Source of the DNA: MH13 sp965601715
Lineage (GTDB): Bacteria > Pseudomonadota > Alphaproteobacteria > Rhizobiales > MH13
DNA: 64,000 bases
Assembly: GCA_965601715.1 (NCBI GenBank)
Contig: OZ271835.1
Span: 2,728,001-2,792,000, forward strand
Reading direction: 5' to 3'
Shown here piece after piece: positions 37,675-47,686 of this stretch. The translations under genes were made by a program, and so were the position numbers. Numbering within the stretch: the stretch's first letter is position 1; every line of letters begins with the position of its first letter. The notes under the pieces were generated by a model. It was not told where the DNA came from, did no database searches, and worked only from the letters and a program-made list of their open reading frames with translations.

Positions 37675-38727
37675 ATGACACCCAACCCACCTAGTTCTGG
37701 CGGGACGAGCCCCGCCTTGCCAACGGCTGTGTCTGGCGCAACAACCCGTGCTCCGGCCAGCTTCCATGCCAACGATGATGACCATGTGATGCCATTCGCA
37801 GTCGAGGAACTCGACGTGCGCGGTCGCGTGATCCGCCTCGGTGGTGCCATAGATACGCTGCTTGATCGGCACAGCTACCCTGAGCCTGTTGCTCGGCTAC
37901 TGGCTGAAATGACGGCGCTCACCTTGCTGCTGGGAACCGCCCTCAAATTCGACGGCCGGTTCATTGTGCAAGCACAGGGCGACGGGCCCGTCTCATTGCT
38001 CGTTGTCGATTTCCAGACCCCTGACGCCGTGCGCGCCATGGCGCGGTTCGATGATGCACGCCTGAGTGAGGCCATGGCCCAAGGTAAAACGGAGCCGACC
38101 CAACTGCTTGGTTCCGGACACTTGGCCCTGACCGTCGATCAAGGCGCGCACATGAACCGTTACCAAGGCGTCGTGGCGATGCAGGGCGAAAGCTTGGAGG
38201 AAATGGCGCAGGCCTACTTCCTGCAGTCGGAGCAGATTCCGACTTTGGTCCGCCTTGCTGTGGCCCAAACCGTGGATCGTGGGGACGGCGGCAAGGCACG
38301 GTGGCGTGCTGGTGGCTTCCTTGCCCAGTATCTGCCGCGCGACAGCGCCAAGATACCAGTGCGCGATCTTCACCCCGGTGACGATCCCAACGCGGATGCC
38401 GACGCAGCTAATGTCGCCGAGCACCATGACCATTGGCGCGAAGCGGAAGCTTTGATCGGCACAATTGAAGCCGCGGAGTTGGTCGACCCGCAAGTTGGGT
38501 CCGACCAGTTGCTCTATCGGCTGTTCCACGAGCGCGGTGTACGTGTGTTCGAGGCCCTGCCAGTGGAAGAGCGTTGCTCGTGCTCGGTGGAACGGGTCCA
38601 AGCCACGGTGAAAACCTTTGGTGACGATCCTGATCCTGGTATGATCAAAGACGGTGCGATCGAGGTGACCTGCGATTTTTGCTCCAAGCAGTATCGCTTT
38701 GATCCCACAGACTATTCGCCTAGGTAA
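37675..38727 (+). CDS. hslO: Redox-regulated chaperone Hsp33
   Basis: Holdase chaperone activated by oxidation, 350 residues. The C-terminal zinc centre has C-S-C in EERCSCSVERV and CDFC in EVTCDFCSKQYRF, the four conserved cysteines that release zinc on oxidation. The N-terminal 40 residues are unconserved, so a later start is possible though none is better supported. It follows argF by 92 bp and ends 10 bp before a strong terminator. Confidence 0.92.
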   Translation: MTPNPPSSGGTSPALPTAVSGATTRAPASFHANDDDHVMPFAVEELDVRGRVIRLGGAIDTLLDRHSYPEPVARLLAEMTALTLLLGTALKFDGRFIVQAQGDGPVSLLVVDFQTPDAVRAMARFDDARLSEAMAQGKTEPTQLLGSGHLALTVDQGAHMNRYQGVVAMQGESLEEMAQAYFLQSEQIPTLVRLAVAQTVDRGDGGKARWRAGGFLAQYLPRDSAKIPVRDLHPGDDPNADADAANVAEHHDHWREAEALIGTIEAAELVDPQVGSDQLLYRLFHERGVRVFEALPVEERCSCSVERVQATVKTFGDDPDPGMIKDGAIEVTCDFCSKQYRFDPTDYSPR

Positions 38728-38736
38728 GGCGAGCGG

Positions 38737-38766
38737 AAGGGCCGGCATTTGCCGGCCCTTTTTTGG
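38737..38766 (+). terminator. Strong Rho-independent terminator after hslO
   Basis: A 10-bp GC-rich stem, AAGGGCCGGC with GCCGGCCCTT, an ATTT loop, and a run of T's. It ends the argD-argF-hslO transcription unit. Confidence 0.85.
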
Positions 38767-38788
38767 TTTGTAGCAACATGACCAAACC
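38765..38788. promoter_or_regulatory. Inverted repeat upstream of the RND efflux operon
   Basis: GGTTTG (38765-38770) and CAAACC (38783-38788) are separated by 12 bases and lie about 65 bp upstream of the efflux adaptor start. It fits an operator for a repressor of the pump, though no regulator gene is adjacent. Confidence 0.3.
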
Positions 38789-38852
38789 TTAACTGTCGCG
38801 CGTCGCTCATCTATGGCAAACCTTCGCACGTACACTTGAGGGCGCCGACTGT

Positions 38853-40238
38853 ATGAACCGTATGAGCCCAGCTTTGCTGAACCCTGATCCAAATCCCGCC
38901 TCCGACGCCGACACTGAATTGGTGACCATGGAGGATGCGGCCCAGTTACGCCGGCCGTCGCCCTGGTGGGTTGCCGGTAAGACGTTGATTTCCGCCATCT
39001 TGGCTGTGGTCATCATTGCCGGCGCCGTCACTGTGATGCAGCGCCTGATCGCAGCGCGCCCGGACGTGCCGCAGCGCCCCGCGGTGGAGCGCCAGGTGCC
39101 GGTGTTCACCCAGACGGTGAACCTTGCAACGCACAGCCCAACCATCGAAGTTTTTGGCGAAGTCGTCGCTGGCCGCCTGGTTGATCTACGTGCCCTCGTC
39201 GCTGGCGAGATCACCGCCGTCCATCCGGATCTGGAGGCGGGTCGTCGCTTGATGGAAGGTGCGGCACTCGTCGAGATTGATCGTTTTTCCTACGAGGGCG
39301 CTGTTGTCGAAGCTGAAGCCAACTTGGCAGAGGCGCGGGCGCGTCTTGTTGAGCTGGAAGCAGGTATCGCGCAGCAACAGGATCAACTGGCACGCGCCTT
39401 TGAACAGGTGGAACTTGCGGAACGCGACCTTGAGCGCGCAACCCAATTGGCTCAGACCGGTGCGTTGACCGACCGCGACCTCGACAACCGCCGTTTGACC
39501 CTGTCTCAGCGCCAACAAACGGTTGAACAAAGCCAATCCAACTTGGTTATCCAGGAAGCCCGCGTCGAACAACAGCGTGCGGCCCTCGATCGTCTGCTAT
39601 GGCGTCTGGCACAAGCGCAACGCGATTTGGAGCGCACCACACTAACCGCCCCCTTTACTGGGGTTATCCGCTCGGAGAGCGTGGAGGTTGGCCGCCTCGT
39701 CTCGGTCAATGATGTGGTAGCAACGCTTTACGACGACAGCGCCCTGAACGTCCGCTTCACCTTGTCCGATAGCCAGTTCGGCCGCCTTGCTGGGGAACCA
39801 GAACCGTTGGTGGGTCGCCCGATCTTGGTCGCCTGGTCCACCGGTGGCGGCGACGTCGAACTGACCGGCACCGTCGACCGGCTGGATGCCGATATCTCGG
39901 CGGCTACCGGCGGCGTTACACTGTTTGGTCGCTTGGACCCGGATCAGTTCACGGCAAATCTGAGGCCTGGTGCCTTCATCTCCGTTTCGATGGCAGACCA
40001 AGCATTTGACAACACTGTCCGCCTGCCGGAAGTCGCGCTTTACAACACCGACCACGTCTACGTCGTCGTTGACGACCGCTTGCAGCGCCAAGATGTTGAG
40101 TTCGTGGCTTGGGATGGCGCGCATGCTTTGGTGCGCCCGGTCGATGGCGGAACGCTGGATAATGCGGAGGTCGTCGTCTCCCGTCTGACGGACGCTGGCG
40201 ACGGAGTCGCCGTGCGCCGCGTTCAGCCAACGCAATAA
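38853..40238 (+). CDS. RND efflux periplasmic adaptor (membrane fusion protein)
   Basis: HlyD/AcrA-type adaptor of 461 residues. One N-terminal membrane helix (about 46-66) anchors it. The periplasmic part has a lipoyl-like half, a long alpha-hairpin coiled coil (about 145-250, rich in Ala, Glu and Gln), and a beta-barrel with APFTGVIRSESVEVG. It bridges the inner-membrane pump encoded 15 bp downstream and an outer-membrane channel not seen here. The substrate is unknown. Confidence 0.85.
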   Translation: MNRMSPALLNPDPNPASDADTELVTMEDAAQLRRPSPWWVAGKTLISAILAVVIIAGAVTVMQRLIAARPDVPQRPAVERQVPVFTQTVNLATHSPTIEVFGEVVAGRLVDLRALVAGEITAVHPDLEAGRRLMEGAALVEIDRFSYEGAVVEAEANLAEARARLVELEAGIAQQQDQLARAFEQVELAERDLERATQLAQTGALTDRDLDNRRLTLSQRQQTVEQSQSNLVIQEARVEQQRAALDRLLWRLAQAQRDLERTTLTAPFTGVIRSESVEVGRLVSVNDVVATLYDDSALNVRFTLSDSQFGRLAGEPEPLVGRPILVAWSTGGGDVELTGTVDRLDADISAATGGVTLFGRLDPDQFTANLRPGAFISVSMADQAFDNTVRLPEVALYNTDHVYVVVDDRLQRQDVEFVAWDGAHALVRPVDGGTLDNAEVVVSRLTDAGDGVAVRRVQPTQ

Positions 40239-40253
40239 GCCGGGGGACATGCG

Positions 40254-43200
40254 ATGAGCCGTCAACCGCTTTCAACGCGTCTGCGTCCCAGCCAGCAAGG
40301 CGCCGCCCAACGCCTCAATGAGGGCCCGTCTGGCGCCCGCGGCGCGATCAGCCTTTTCGTGCGCCACCCAAATGCGGCCAACCTTGTGATGGCGCTCATG
40401 GTGCTGTTCGGTATCTACGGGCTGGCGAACCTCAACACCCAATTCTTCCCCGACATCGAAACCAAGTCGATCACTATCGCGATCGCCTGGTCAGGCGCCA
40501 GCGCTGAGGATGTGGAAAGCAACATCCTCACGATCGTTGAGCCAGAAGTTCGGTTCATTGATGGCGTGGAGGAGATGGTCTCCTACGCGCGTGAAGGCTC
40601 GGGCTCCGTGGTGCTCGATTTCACCGACGACACCGACATGATCGATGCCCGGGCCGACGTCGAACAAGCACTCGGCGGTATCACGCTTCTACCGGACGGA
40701 TCTGAGACGCCAACCATCTCCACCAGCAACTTTGCTGACCGGGTGGGACGCATCGCAATCTCCGGTCCGTTTTCAGAGGAAGCGCTGAAAAGCTACGCAC
40801 GTGACCTGCGCGATCGTCTGATCGACAATGGCATTGATCTCGTCAGTTTCAACGGTATGCGCGACACCGAGTATGAAGTGACGCTCGACCCGGCGACGCT
40901 GCGCCGCTTGGACCTCACTGTCGGCACGGTTGCAGATCGTATCTCGCAGAACAGCCGCGACCTGCCATCCGGCAATCTCGACGGTGAGCTTGAGCGCCAG
41001 ATCCGCACGCTCAGCCAGGCCGACAATTTGGGCGCATTGGGCCATATCGTTGTGCGTGGTGAAGCCAGCGGCGAGCGCATTGAACTGCGCGACATTGCCG
41101 ACATTCGTCAGACCTACGATGCGGGCCAAAGCCAAGGTTTTGTCGAAGGCGAGCGCGCCATTCGCCTCAACGTATCGCGGTCACAGTCGCAGGATGTTCT
41201 CGCCGTCGCCGCCGCCATGGAGCAGACTGTCGAGCAGGCACGCCTCGAATACCCGCAATCATTGGAGCTGCAGATTTTCGATCTGCGCTCAACGGCGGTT
41301 GAGCAGCGCATTCAACTGCTTGTCACCAACGGTCTGACAGGCCTGGTGGTCGTGGTGACCATCCTCTTTGTCTTCCTCAACATGCGCATCGCGTTCTGGG
41401 TCGCGGTTGGCATCCCCACTGCCGTGATGGCAACGCTCGGTTTGATGTTCGTCTTTGGCGAATCCATCAATATGATCTCGCTGTTCGCCTTGATCATGAC
41501 TCTCGGAATCATCGTGGATGACGCGATTGTGGTTGGTGAACACACCGCCACGAGGCTCGACATGGGCGATGGTCCGTTCGAGGCCGCCGAAAATGGCGCA
41601 ACCCGCATGATGATGCCGGTCATCGCCGCAATGCTGACCACGACAGCCGCCTTCGGCCCAATCTTATTGGTCGGCTCCACCATCGGTCAGATCATGGGCG
41701 TGTTGCCGGTCGTTGTCGTGTCGGTGCTGATTGCGAGCTTGATTGAGGTCTTCTTTGTTTTGCCGGGTCACTTGGCGCACGCGCTTGGTACGACACCACG
41801 CCGTGGCACCAATTGGACCAGGCTCATCCTGACCGCTGTGTTGCTGGCTGCACCAATGGTGTTGGTGCTTTATCAGCCAGCGCTCGCTGGGGCGATTGGG
41901 CTGGGCGATGTCGCCACGACCGTCAATGCTCATCCGCTTGCACAAACGCCGGCATTGGCCGTCGGCATCGCCATTGCGGCCTTTGCGCTGGCGGGCTTGA
42001 TCGAACTTTGGCGTTTACGTGGTGAACGGCGCCTCTCGGCTGGATCAGCTGTCCAGATGGTCAACCGCAAAGGCTGGTTTCGCCGTGGCTTCGACACGGG
42101 GTTTGAATGGGTGCGCGACAACCCCTTCCGTTTCATTGTCAAATCTGCCGTCGCATGGCGCTATGTAACGCTTGCACTGTGTGTCTCGGCACTCATCATG
42201 ATTGTCGGCGTCATTCGCGGAAACCATGTTGGGTTTGTGTTCTTCCCATCTCCGGAGGCGGAGAACATCTCAGCCTCCATCACCTTCACGCCTGGCGTCT
42301 CAGAAGAAGCGGCTTTGGCCACCTTGGCTCGGGTCGACGCGGCCCTGCGCGCCACGGATGTGCGCCTCAGCGCCGACCTGCCTGATGAAGACACATTGGT
42401 GGAGTCATCTTATTCCGTTTACGGCTCCTCCGGCCGTAATCGTGGCGACAATTTCGCCTCTATCGATGTGGGTCTGACCTCATCCGAAGTCCGCTCCATC
42501 CGCACACCAGATTTTGTGCGCGCCTGGCGGCGTGCCTTACCCGATCTACCGGGCGTGGAGCGGATCTCTATCTTTGAGCGTCGTGGTGGCCCCCCAGGGC
42601 GTGACCTCGATATCCGTTTGTTGGGCACGAACGCCGCGACATTGAAGGCTGCCGCCACTGAGGTGGAAGACGCGCTGAGCCAATTCCCTGGCGTCTCCGG
42701 CGTCGATGACGATCTGCCCTATGGCAAACCTGAAATCATCATGACGCTGACCGAGCGTGGCGAGGCCCTCGGTTTCACACTCGATGGCGTTGGCGCCCAG
42801 ATCCGAGACGCGGTTGGTGGACGTACAGCCCGAAACCTGCCGTTCCCCGACGAGGAAATCTCCATCATCGTGCGCCAGGATTTGGGTGTCGGTGGCACTG
42901 GAACGCTGCGCGCCTTGGAGCTGCGTGCACCGTCTGGCCTGTATGTGCCGCTCACCGAGGTGGTAAATCTGGAAGACCGCCAGGGTTTCTCGGTTATCCA
43001 GCGCCGTGATGGACGGACCACCATCTCCGTTACCGCTGATGTAGACCCTGAAGTCACCACCAACGCCGAGATTGAAGCCGCCCTGCGCGCCGGCGATTTG
43101 CAAGAGATCGCTGATCGTTATGGAATCGACTTTACGTTCTCCGGCCGTGCAGAAGAACGCCAAGAGGCGTTCGCAGACCTCGGCCTGGGTGGCATCATCG

Positions 43201-43745
43201 CACTGGGTGTCATGTACATTATTTTGGCCTGGGTTTTCGCCAGCTATTGGCGCCCGATTGCCGTTATGATGATTATTCCCTTTGGCATCGTGGGCGCGAT
43301 CATGGGCCACTGGGTGATGGGCTTCCAGCTCACCATCCTGTCGATGATCGGGCTGCTTGGTCTCGCGGGTATCCTGGTCAACAACTCCATTATCTTGGTT
43401 TCCCGGTTCGACGACCGACTGAAAGAAGGCATGAGCGTCTTCGATGCTGCCGTGCAGGCGACGCAGGATCGTTTCCGCGCCATTCTCCTGACCTCTCTGA
43501 CAACGGTCGGCGGCCTATCGCCCTTGCTGTTTGAGACCTCGCTACAGGCACAGTTTCTGTTGCCCATGGCGATCACCATCACCTTCGGTTTGGGAACAGC
43601 AACGCTGTTTGTGATGGTGCTCGTGCCGTCGCTCCTGAAGGTTGGCGACGATATTGGCATCGTCCTGAAGACCTTCTTTGGCCGACGCCTCGTCCATGAA
43701 GGTGGTGAGGCCAGTGCCGGCCGGTCACTAACGCCAGCCGAATAA
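40254..43745 (+). CDS. RND efflux transporter with an extra membrane insertion
   Basis: Inner-membrane proton-driven pump of 1163 residues, about 110-130 longer than usual HAE-type pumps. The proton-relay pair is in IVDDAIVVGEH (about 420-430). In the middle, after VLPGHLAHALGTTPR, an insertion adds two hydrophobic segments (about 524-548 and 565-586) before the second half begins. The C-terminal half has LAGILVNNSIILVSRF, with Asn where AcrB has the functional Lys940, a variation known in other HAE subgroups. It pairs with the upstream adaptor. Confidence 0.85.
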   Translation: MSRQPLSTRLRPSQQGAAQRLNEGPSGARGAISLFVRHPNAANLVMALMVLFGIYGLANLNTQFFPDIETKSITIAIAWSGASAEDVESNILTIVEPEVRFIDGVEEMVSYAREGSGSVVLDFTDDTDMIDARADVEQALGGITLLPDGSETPTISTSNFADRVGRIAISGPFSEEALKSYARDLRDRLIDNGIDLVSFNGMRDTEYEVTLDPATLRRLDLTVGTVADRISQNSRDLPSGNLDGELERQIRTLSQADNLGALGHIVVRGEASGERIELRDIADIRQTYDAGQSQGFVEGERAIRLNVSRSQSQDVLAVAAAMEQTVEQARLEYPQSLELQIFDLRSTAVEQRIQLLVTNGLTGLVVVVTILFVFLNMRIAFWVAVGIPTAVMATLGLMFVFGESINMISLFALIMTLGIIVDDAIVVGEHTATRLDMGDGPFEAAENGATRMMMPVIAAMLTTTAAFGPILLVGSTIGQIMGVLPVVVVSVLIASLIEVFFVLPGHLAHALGTTPRRGTNWTRLILTAVLLAAPMVLVLYQPALAGAIGLGDVATTVNAHPLAQTPALAVGIAIAAFALAGLIELWRLRGERRLSAGSAVQMVNRKGWFRRGFDTGFEWVRDNPFRFIVKSAVAWRYVTLALCVSALIMIVGVIRGNHVGFVFFPSPEAENISASITFTPGVSEEAALATLARVDAALRATDVRLSADLPDEDTLVESSYSVYGSSGRNRGDNFASIDVGLTSSEVRSIRTPDFVRAWRRALPDLPGVERISIFERRGGPPGRDLDIRLLGTNAATLKAAATEVEDALSQFPGVSGVDDDLPYGKPEIIMTLTERGEALGFTLDGVGAQIRDAVGGRTARNLPFPDEEISIIVRQDLGVGGTGTLRALELRAPSGLYVPLTEVVNLEDRQGFSVIQRRDGRTTISVTADVDPEVTTNAEIEAALRAGDLQEIADRYGIDFTFSGRAEERQEAFADLGLGGIIALGVMYIILAWVFASYWRPIAVMMIIPFGIVGAIMGHWVMGFQLTILSMIGLLGLAGILVNNSIILVSRFDDRLKEGMSVFDAAVQATQDRFRAILLTSLTTVGGLSPLLFETSLQAQFLLPMAITITFGLGTATLFVMVLVPSLLKVGDDIGIVLKTFFGRRLVHEGGEASAGRSLTPAE

Positions 43746-43747
43746 GG

Positions 43748-45199
43748 TCAGCGTTGCCAGAACCGTGGTAGGATCAGCACCAGGACGGTGAACAACTCCA
43801 ATCGCCCTATCAACATGCCGAGCGACAAGAGCCATTTGGCGAGGTCTGGTAGGGTGGCAAAGTTGCCAGAGGGGCCAATGATATCACCAAGACCCGGCCC
43901 GACATTGGCGATAGCCGTGGCAGCCCCCGAGAACGCCGTCATCGGATCAAGGTCCATCGCCATGAGCGCGACGGCGAGCAATCCGATAAGCAGAAAATAG
44001 AGGAAGATAAAACTCATCACGGCCGAGACGACCGAGCCATCCACCGGCCGTCCGTTGTAGCGCAGCACGAACACACCGTTTGGGTAGGCCAACCGCCGCA
44101 CATGCTGAGCAACCGTTTTCAGCGCCACCTGCACGCGAAAGATCTTCATGCCGCAGGCGGTTGATCCGGCGCAGCCGCCAATTAATGTCAGAACCAAAAA
44201 CACCATGACGGGCATAGCGCCCCAAGCGCCATAGTCTTCTGATGCGTAGCCGGTGCCAGTCATGATCGAGACGACATTGAAGGCCGCCACGCGCAGATCG
44301 GCCAATGTTCCGCGTTCTGCCGTGAGCGGGTCGAGAACCAGTGCCACGGTGACCGTGAACCCGATCAACAATATCAGGAACACCTGTATCTGACTGTCGC
44401 GGACTAGACTCAGGGGGCGTCCTTGTAGCGCTTGCACATACAAAAGGAAGGGCAGCGAGCCGAGGATCATAAAGAGGATGGCGATCACCTCAATCGACCC
44501 GGATTGGAAGTGCCCTATCGATGCATCATGCGTGGAGTATCCGCCTGTGGCGACGGTGGTCATTGCGTGGTTTATGGCGTCGAAGAAAGTCATGCCCGCT
44601 GCTGTATAGGCCAGCGCGCACAGCAGCGTGAAAACCGTGAAGACAGCGATCAGCGAACCGGAAATTTGCGTCGCCCTCGGCAAGATCTTGTCTGGCGTAT
44701 CGAAGGCTTCGGTCTTGAAAAGCTGCATACCACCGACCCGCAGCATGGGCAGAATTGACACTGCCATCACCACAACGCCAAGACCGCCGAGCCATTGCAG
44801 CATCGACCGCCAAACCAGAATGCCAGGTGGTTGTGCCTCAAGACCGCTAATGACGGTCGCGCCCGTGGTCGTGATGCCACTCATCGCCTCGAAGAAAGCG
44901 TCGGTGTAGGTCGGAGTTGCGCCAGACCACAGCAACGGCAAAGCCGCAAAAGCCGGCAAGAACGTCCAGGCGCCCACGGTCATCAGAACGGCTTGGCGAG
45001 AGGACAGCGTTGCTGGTCGGCCACGTCCGGTTTGCGCCAGACCCAAACCAACCATGGTTGTCACGAGCGACGAGGCGGCAAAGACCACCCAATCATTGTT
45101 GGCCTGGGCGATGTCGACCAAGGCGGGGATCATCATCGAAACGCCAAGCGTCGCGAGCAACGCGCCGATAATCAGGAAAATCGGACCGGGATTGAACAT
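43748..45199 (-). CDS. trkH: TrkH-family potassium uptake protein
   Basis: Inner-membrane K+ channel-like subunit of 483 residues with about ten hydrophobic segments and four pore repeats, seen for example in MSGITTTGATV, MTTVATGGYSTHD and SIMTGTGYASEDYG. It needs a TrkA-type cytoplasmic regulator, which is not nearby. It converges with the RND gene (2-bp gap) and follows apaG on the same strand. Confidence 0.88.
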   Translation of the reverse strand: MFNPGPIFLIIGALLATLGVSMMIPALVDIAQANNDWVVFAASSLVTTMVGLGLAQTGRGRPATLSSRQAVLMTVGAWTFLPAFAALPLLWSGATPTYTDAFFEAMSGITTTGATVISGLEAQPPGILVWRSMLQWLGGLGVVVMAVSILPMLRVGGMQLFKTEAFDTPDKILPRATQISGSLIAVFTVFTLLCALAYTAAGMTFFDAINHAMTTVATGGYSTHDASIGHFQSGSIEVIAILFMILGSLPFLLYVQALQGRPLSLVRDSQIQVFLILLIGFTVTVALVLDPLTAERGTLADLRVAAFNVVSIMTGTGYASEDYGAWGAMPVMVFLVLTLIGGCAGSTACGMKIFRVQVALKTVAQHVRRLAYPNGVFVLRYNGRPVDGSVVSAVMSFIFLYFLLIGLLAVALMAMDLDPMTAFSGAATAIANVGPGLGDIIGPSGNFATLPDLAKWLLSLGMLIGRLELFTVLVLILPRFWQR

Positions 45200-45220
45200 C
45201 AGGGCAGAAACAGCGAGCCG

Positions 45221-45613
45221 CTAGTTGATGGTGCGCTCGACAAACGGAGCGTCCAAAGAGAAGGCTGGAATGTCCACGTTAAAGCGGGTTCCTTCCAAAG
45301 TCTCCACGCCATAATGGCCGACCATGATTCCGCTGGGGGTATCGAGCGGGCAACCGGATGTGTAGCGAAAACTTTCGCCAGGATGGAGGATTGGCTCTTC
45401 GCCCACAACACCGGGTCCACTGACTTCCTGCACCCGGCCAAAACCATCGGTGATGTGCCAATAGCGCGTGCGCAGTTGAACGATCGATCGGCCCATATTG
45501 GCGATTTCGACCGAGTAGGCGAAGAAGAACCGGCTTGAGTCGACATCCGATTCATCAGGCAAAAACTGCGGTTCCACCGTGACCTGAATGTTGCGCGTCA
45601 CAGATTGGTACAT
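45221..45613 (-). CDS. apaG: ApaG protein
   Basis: Small fibronectin-type-III-like protein of 130 residues. The family (DUF525) is linked to Co2+/Mg2+ tolerance in enterics, but its biochemical role is unknown. The conserved core RYWHITDGFGRVQEVSGPGVVGEEPILHPGE is intact. AAGGTGG precedes the ATG. It is 21 bp upstream of trkH and likely co-transcribed. Confidence 0.9.
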   Translation of the reverse strand: MYQSVTRNIQVTVEPQFLPDESDVDSSRFFFAYSVEIANMGRSIVQLRTRYWHITDGFGRVQEVSGPGVVGEEPILHPGESFRYTSGCPLDTPSGIMVGHYGVETLEGTRFNVDIPAFSLDAPFVERTIN

Positions 45614-45809
45614 CGTTCCACCTTTCTGGACAGGTCACCGATTGGGATCGCGATGGGCGCAGTTTCCCACAGGATGCCGGCCAAGTCACGTCTGATCGAT
45701 GGTCACGGCCGTTCACAAGCTGACGAGGTGGCGCACTGTGCCGTTGCACGTTAAGCGTACACTGCCTAGTGGAAGCCCAGTTTCAGATCCACTGATAGGA
45801 CCGTTCGCC

Positions 45810-46439
45810 ATGCTCGACGGTAAGATGCGCATTCTCATTGATCCGCCGCTCAACGCGATGGGCCGCGCCATCGCCCGCGTTGGCCTGACTGCTGACCACA
45901 TCACCCTCATCGGTTTGGTGCTTGGGCTTGCTGCAGGTGGGGCTATTGCGCTGCAAGCCTATTGGGTTGGCCTTGCGCTTTTGGTTGGTAGCCGCCTCGC
46001 AGACGGCTTGGACGGCGCTGTCGCCCGCGCCACACACAAGACAGATCGTGGTGGCTATCTGGATATTGTTTGCGATTATGGCTTTTACGCTGCCGTTCCG
46101 CTGGGGTTTGCGATCGCAGACCCATCCGCAAACGCCGTGGCGGCCTGTGCCCTGTTGTTCAGCTTCTACATCAATGGGGGGTCATTTCTCGGCTATGCCA
46201 TCTTGGCCGAGAAGCACGCCATGACCACCGACCGGCGCGGCTCCAAGTCGCTCTATTTCACCGGCGGGCTGGCCGAGGGCACCGAAACAATCGCGGTGTT
46301 CGTGGTGGCATGCCTTGTGCCGGTTTGGTTCCCGTGGCTGGCCTACGCCTTCACGGCTTTGGTGATGATCACTGCCGTGTCACGCATTATGATGGCGTGG
46401 CAGACCTTCCACCCCGACAATTTGCCGAAACGCGACTAG
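45810..46439 (+). CDS. CDP-alcohol phosphatidyltransferase
   Basis: Integral membrane enzyme of 209 residues that condenses a CDP-activated lipid with an alcohol. The family motif D-x2-DG-x2-AR-x7-G-x3-D-x3-D is seen as DGLDGAVARATH...GYLDIVCDY. The ATG at 45810 has TAGGA nine bases upstream; an in-frame start at 45699 would add 37 non-conserved residues. The acceptor alcohol cannot be told. Its last 4 bp overlap the convergent metZ gene. Confidence 0.85.
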   Translation: MLDGKMRILIDPPLNAMGRAIARVGLTADHITLIGLVLGLAAGGAIALQAYWVGLALLVGSRLADGLDGAVARATHKTDRGGYLDIVCDYGFYAAVPLGFAIADPSANAVAACALLFSFYINGGSFLGYAILAEKHAMTTDRRGSKSLYFTGGLAEGTETIAVFVVACLVPVWFPWLAYAFTALVMITAVSRIMMAWQTFHPDNLPKRD

Positions 46440-47626
46440 CCAAGCGCGGTCGACAGGTCATCCCAAAGATCTTCTACATGCTCCAAGCCGACCGATAGGC
46501 GCAGCAGGTTTTGGTAGATACCCAGATCGTTGCGGGCGTCTTCGTCCAAGCGCTGGTGCGTCGTCGTCGATGGGTGCGTGATCAAACTCTTCGCGTCGCC
46601 GAGATTGTTGGAGATCTTGATAATCTCCAAAGCGTTGAGGGCGGCGAAAGCCTCTGCCTTGTCACCGCTCACCTCAAAGGCGATCAGATTGCCACCCTTG
46701 CTCATCTGATCCTTGGCGACGGCATAGTCTGGGTGGTCGCTCCGGTGCGGGTAGAAGACCCGGGTTATGTTGGGGTGGGCGGCCAAGCGGTCTGCCAGGG
46801 TCGCAGCGCTCGCCGTCTGTTGGTTCACGCGCAGCGCGAAAGTTTCTAGGCTTTTGAGGATCACCCAAGCGTTGAACGGAGACAGGCTTGGCCCGGTCTG
46901 GCGCAAGAAGGTGTGCAGATAGTCATCGATCCATTGCTGCGACGCCAACACCGCGCCACCAAGGCAACGGCCTTGCCCGTCCATATGCTTGGTCGCCGAA
47001 TAGATCACCACATCCGCGCCGAATTCCATTGGTCGCTGGAACAGCGGTGTCGCAAAGACATTATCGACGTACAGCTTCGCGCCGTTGGCGTGAGCAATGT
47101 CGGCAACCGCTTTCAGGTCAATAACCTCAAGGGTCGGATTGGAGGGGCTCTCCAGAAAGAACACTTTGGTATTGGGGCGCACAGCGGCCTGCCAAGCGTC
47201 GAGGTTGCGTCCGTCGATTAGCGTGGATTCGATGCCGAGACGCGGCAGCAATTCTTCGACAACATACCGGCACGATCCGAACAAGGCGCGCGCCGCCACC
47301 ACATGGTCACCCGCCGATAGCGAGCACAACATGGCAGATGTCACGGCGGCCATGCCGGATGCCGTGACGCGGCATGCTTCCGCCCCTTCGAGCAAGCACA
47401 ACCGGTCTTCCAGCATCTTCACGGTTGGGTTGGAGAAGCGCGAATAGATGAAACCAGGATCATCGCCTTGGAAACGCGCCTCAGCCTGCTCTGCCGTGTC
47501 GTAGACAAAGCTCTGCGTCATAAACAGCGCTTCAGACGTTTCGCCAAAACCCGAACGTATGGTCCCGCCATGGACAAGATCGGTCTCGGCGCGGCGTGGT
47601 TTGGCAGCTTGGGTCATGGCAGACAT
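46436..47626 (-). CDS. metZ: O-succinylhomoserine sulfhydrylase MetZ
   Basis: PLP enzyme of the Cys/Met family, 396 residues, making homocysteine directly from O-succinylhomoserine and sulfide. The PLP lysine is in IYSATKHMDGQGR, and PSNPTLEVIDL and NPTVKMLEDRL are family marks. Overall sequence features fit MetZ over MetB; cystathionine gamma-synthase is the alternative. It is divergent from the dCTP deaminase gene. Confidence 0.88.
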   Translation of the reverse strand: MSAMTQAAKPRRAETDLVHGGTIRSGFGETSEALFMTQSFVYDTAEQAEARFQGDDPGFIYSRFSNPTVKMLEDRLCLLEGAEACRVTASGMAAVTSAMLCSLSAGDHVVAARALFGSCRYVVEELLPRLGIESTLIDGRNLDAWQAAVRPNTKVFFLESPSNPTLEVIDLKAVADIAHANGAKLYVDNVFATPLFQRPMEFGADVVIYSATKHMDGQGRCLGGAVLASQQWIDDYLHTFLRQTGPSLSPFNAWVILKSLETFALRVNQQTASAATLADRLAAHPNITRVFYPHRSDHPDYAVAKDQMSKGGNLIAFEVSGDKAEAFAALNALEIIKISNNLGDAKSLITHPSTTTHQRLDEDARNDLGIYQNLLRLSVGLEHVEDLWDDLSTALG

Positions 47627-47668
47627 CCAACAGGTGGCAAGAACGCGTCTTAGCTATCACAGCCGTTC

Positions 47669-47686
47669 CGTTCGTCAAGACGAACG
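47669..47686. promoter_or_regulatory. Inverted repeat between metZ and the deaminase gene
   Basis: CGTTCGT and ACGAACG are perfect 7-bp arms around CAAG. It lies about 45 bp upstream of the metZ start, near a TTGACG on the metZ strand. It may be an operator; I do not see a SAM-II riboswitch. Confidence 0.35.

Noticed and set aside
37993..38892. Long open frame on the minus strand across hslO
   Set aside because: Antisense to a conserved gene with intact zinc cysteines; no domain or ribosome site is visible.
42546..43310. 254-residue open frame on the minus strand inside the RND gene
   Set aside because: Antisense shadow of a clearly coding region; rich in Asp, Gly and His with no domain.
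44795..45538. 247-residue open frame on the plus strand across trkH and apaG
   Set aside because: Antisense to two conserved genes; Arg/Gln-rich and without domain features.
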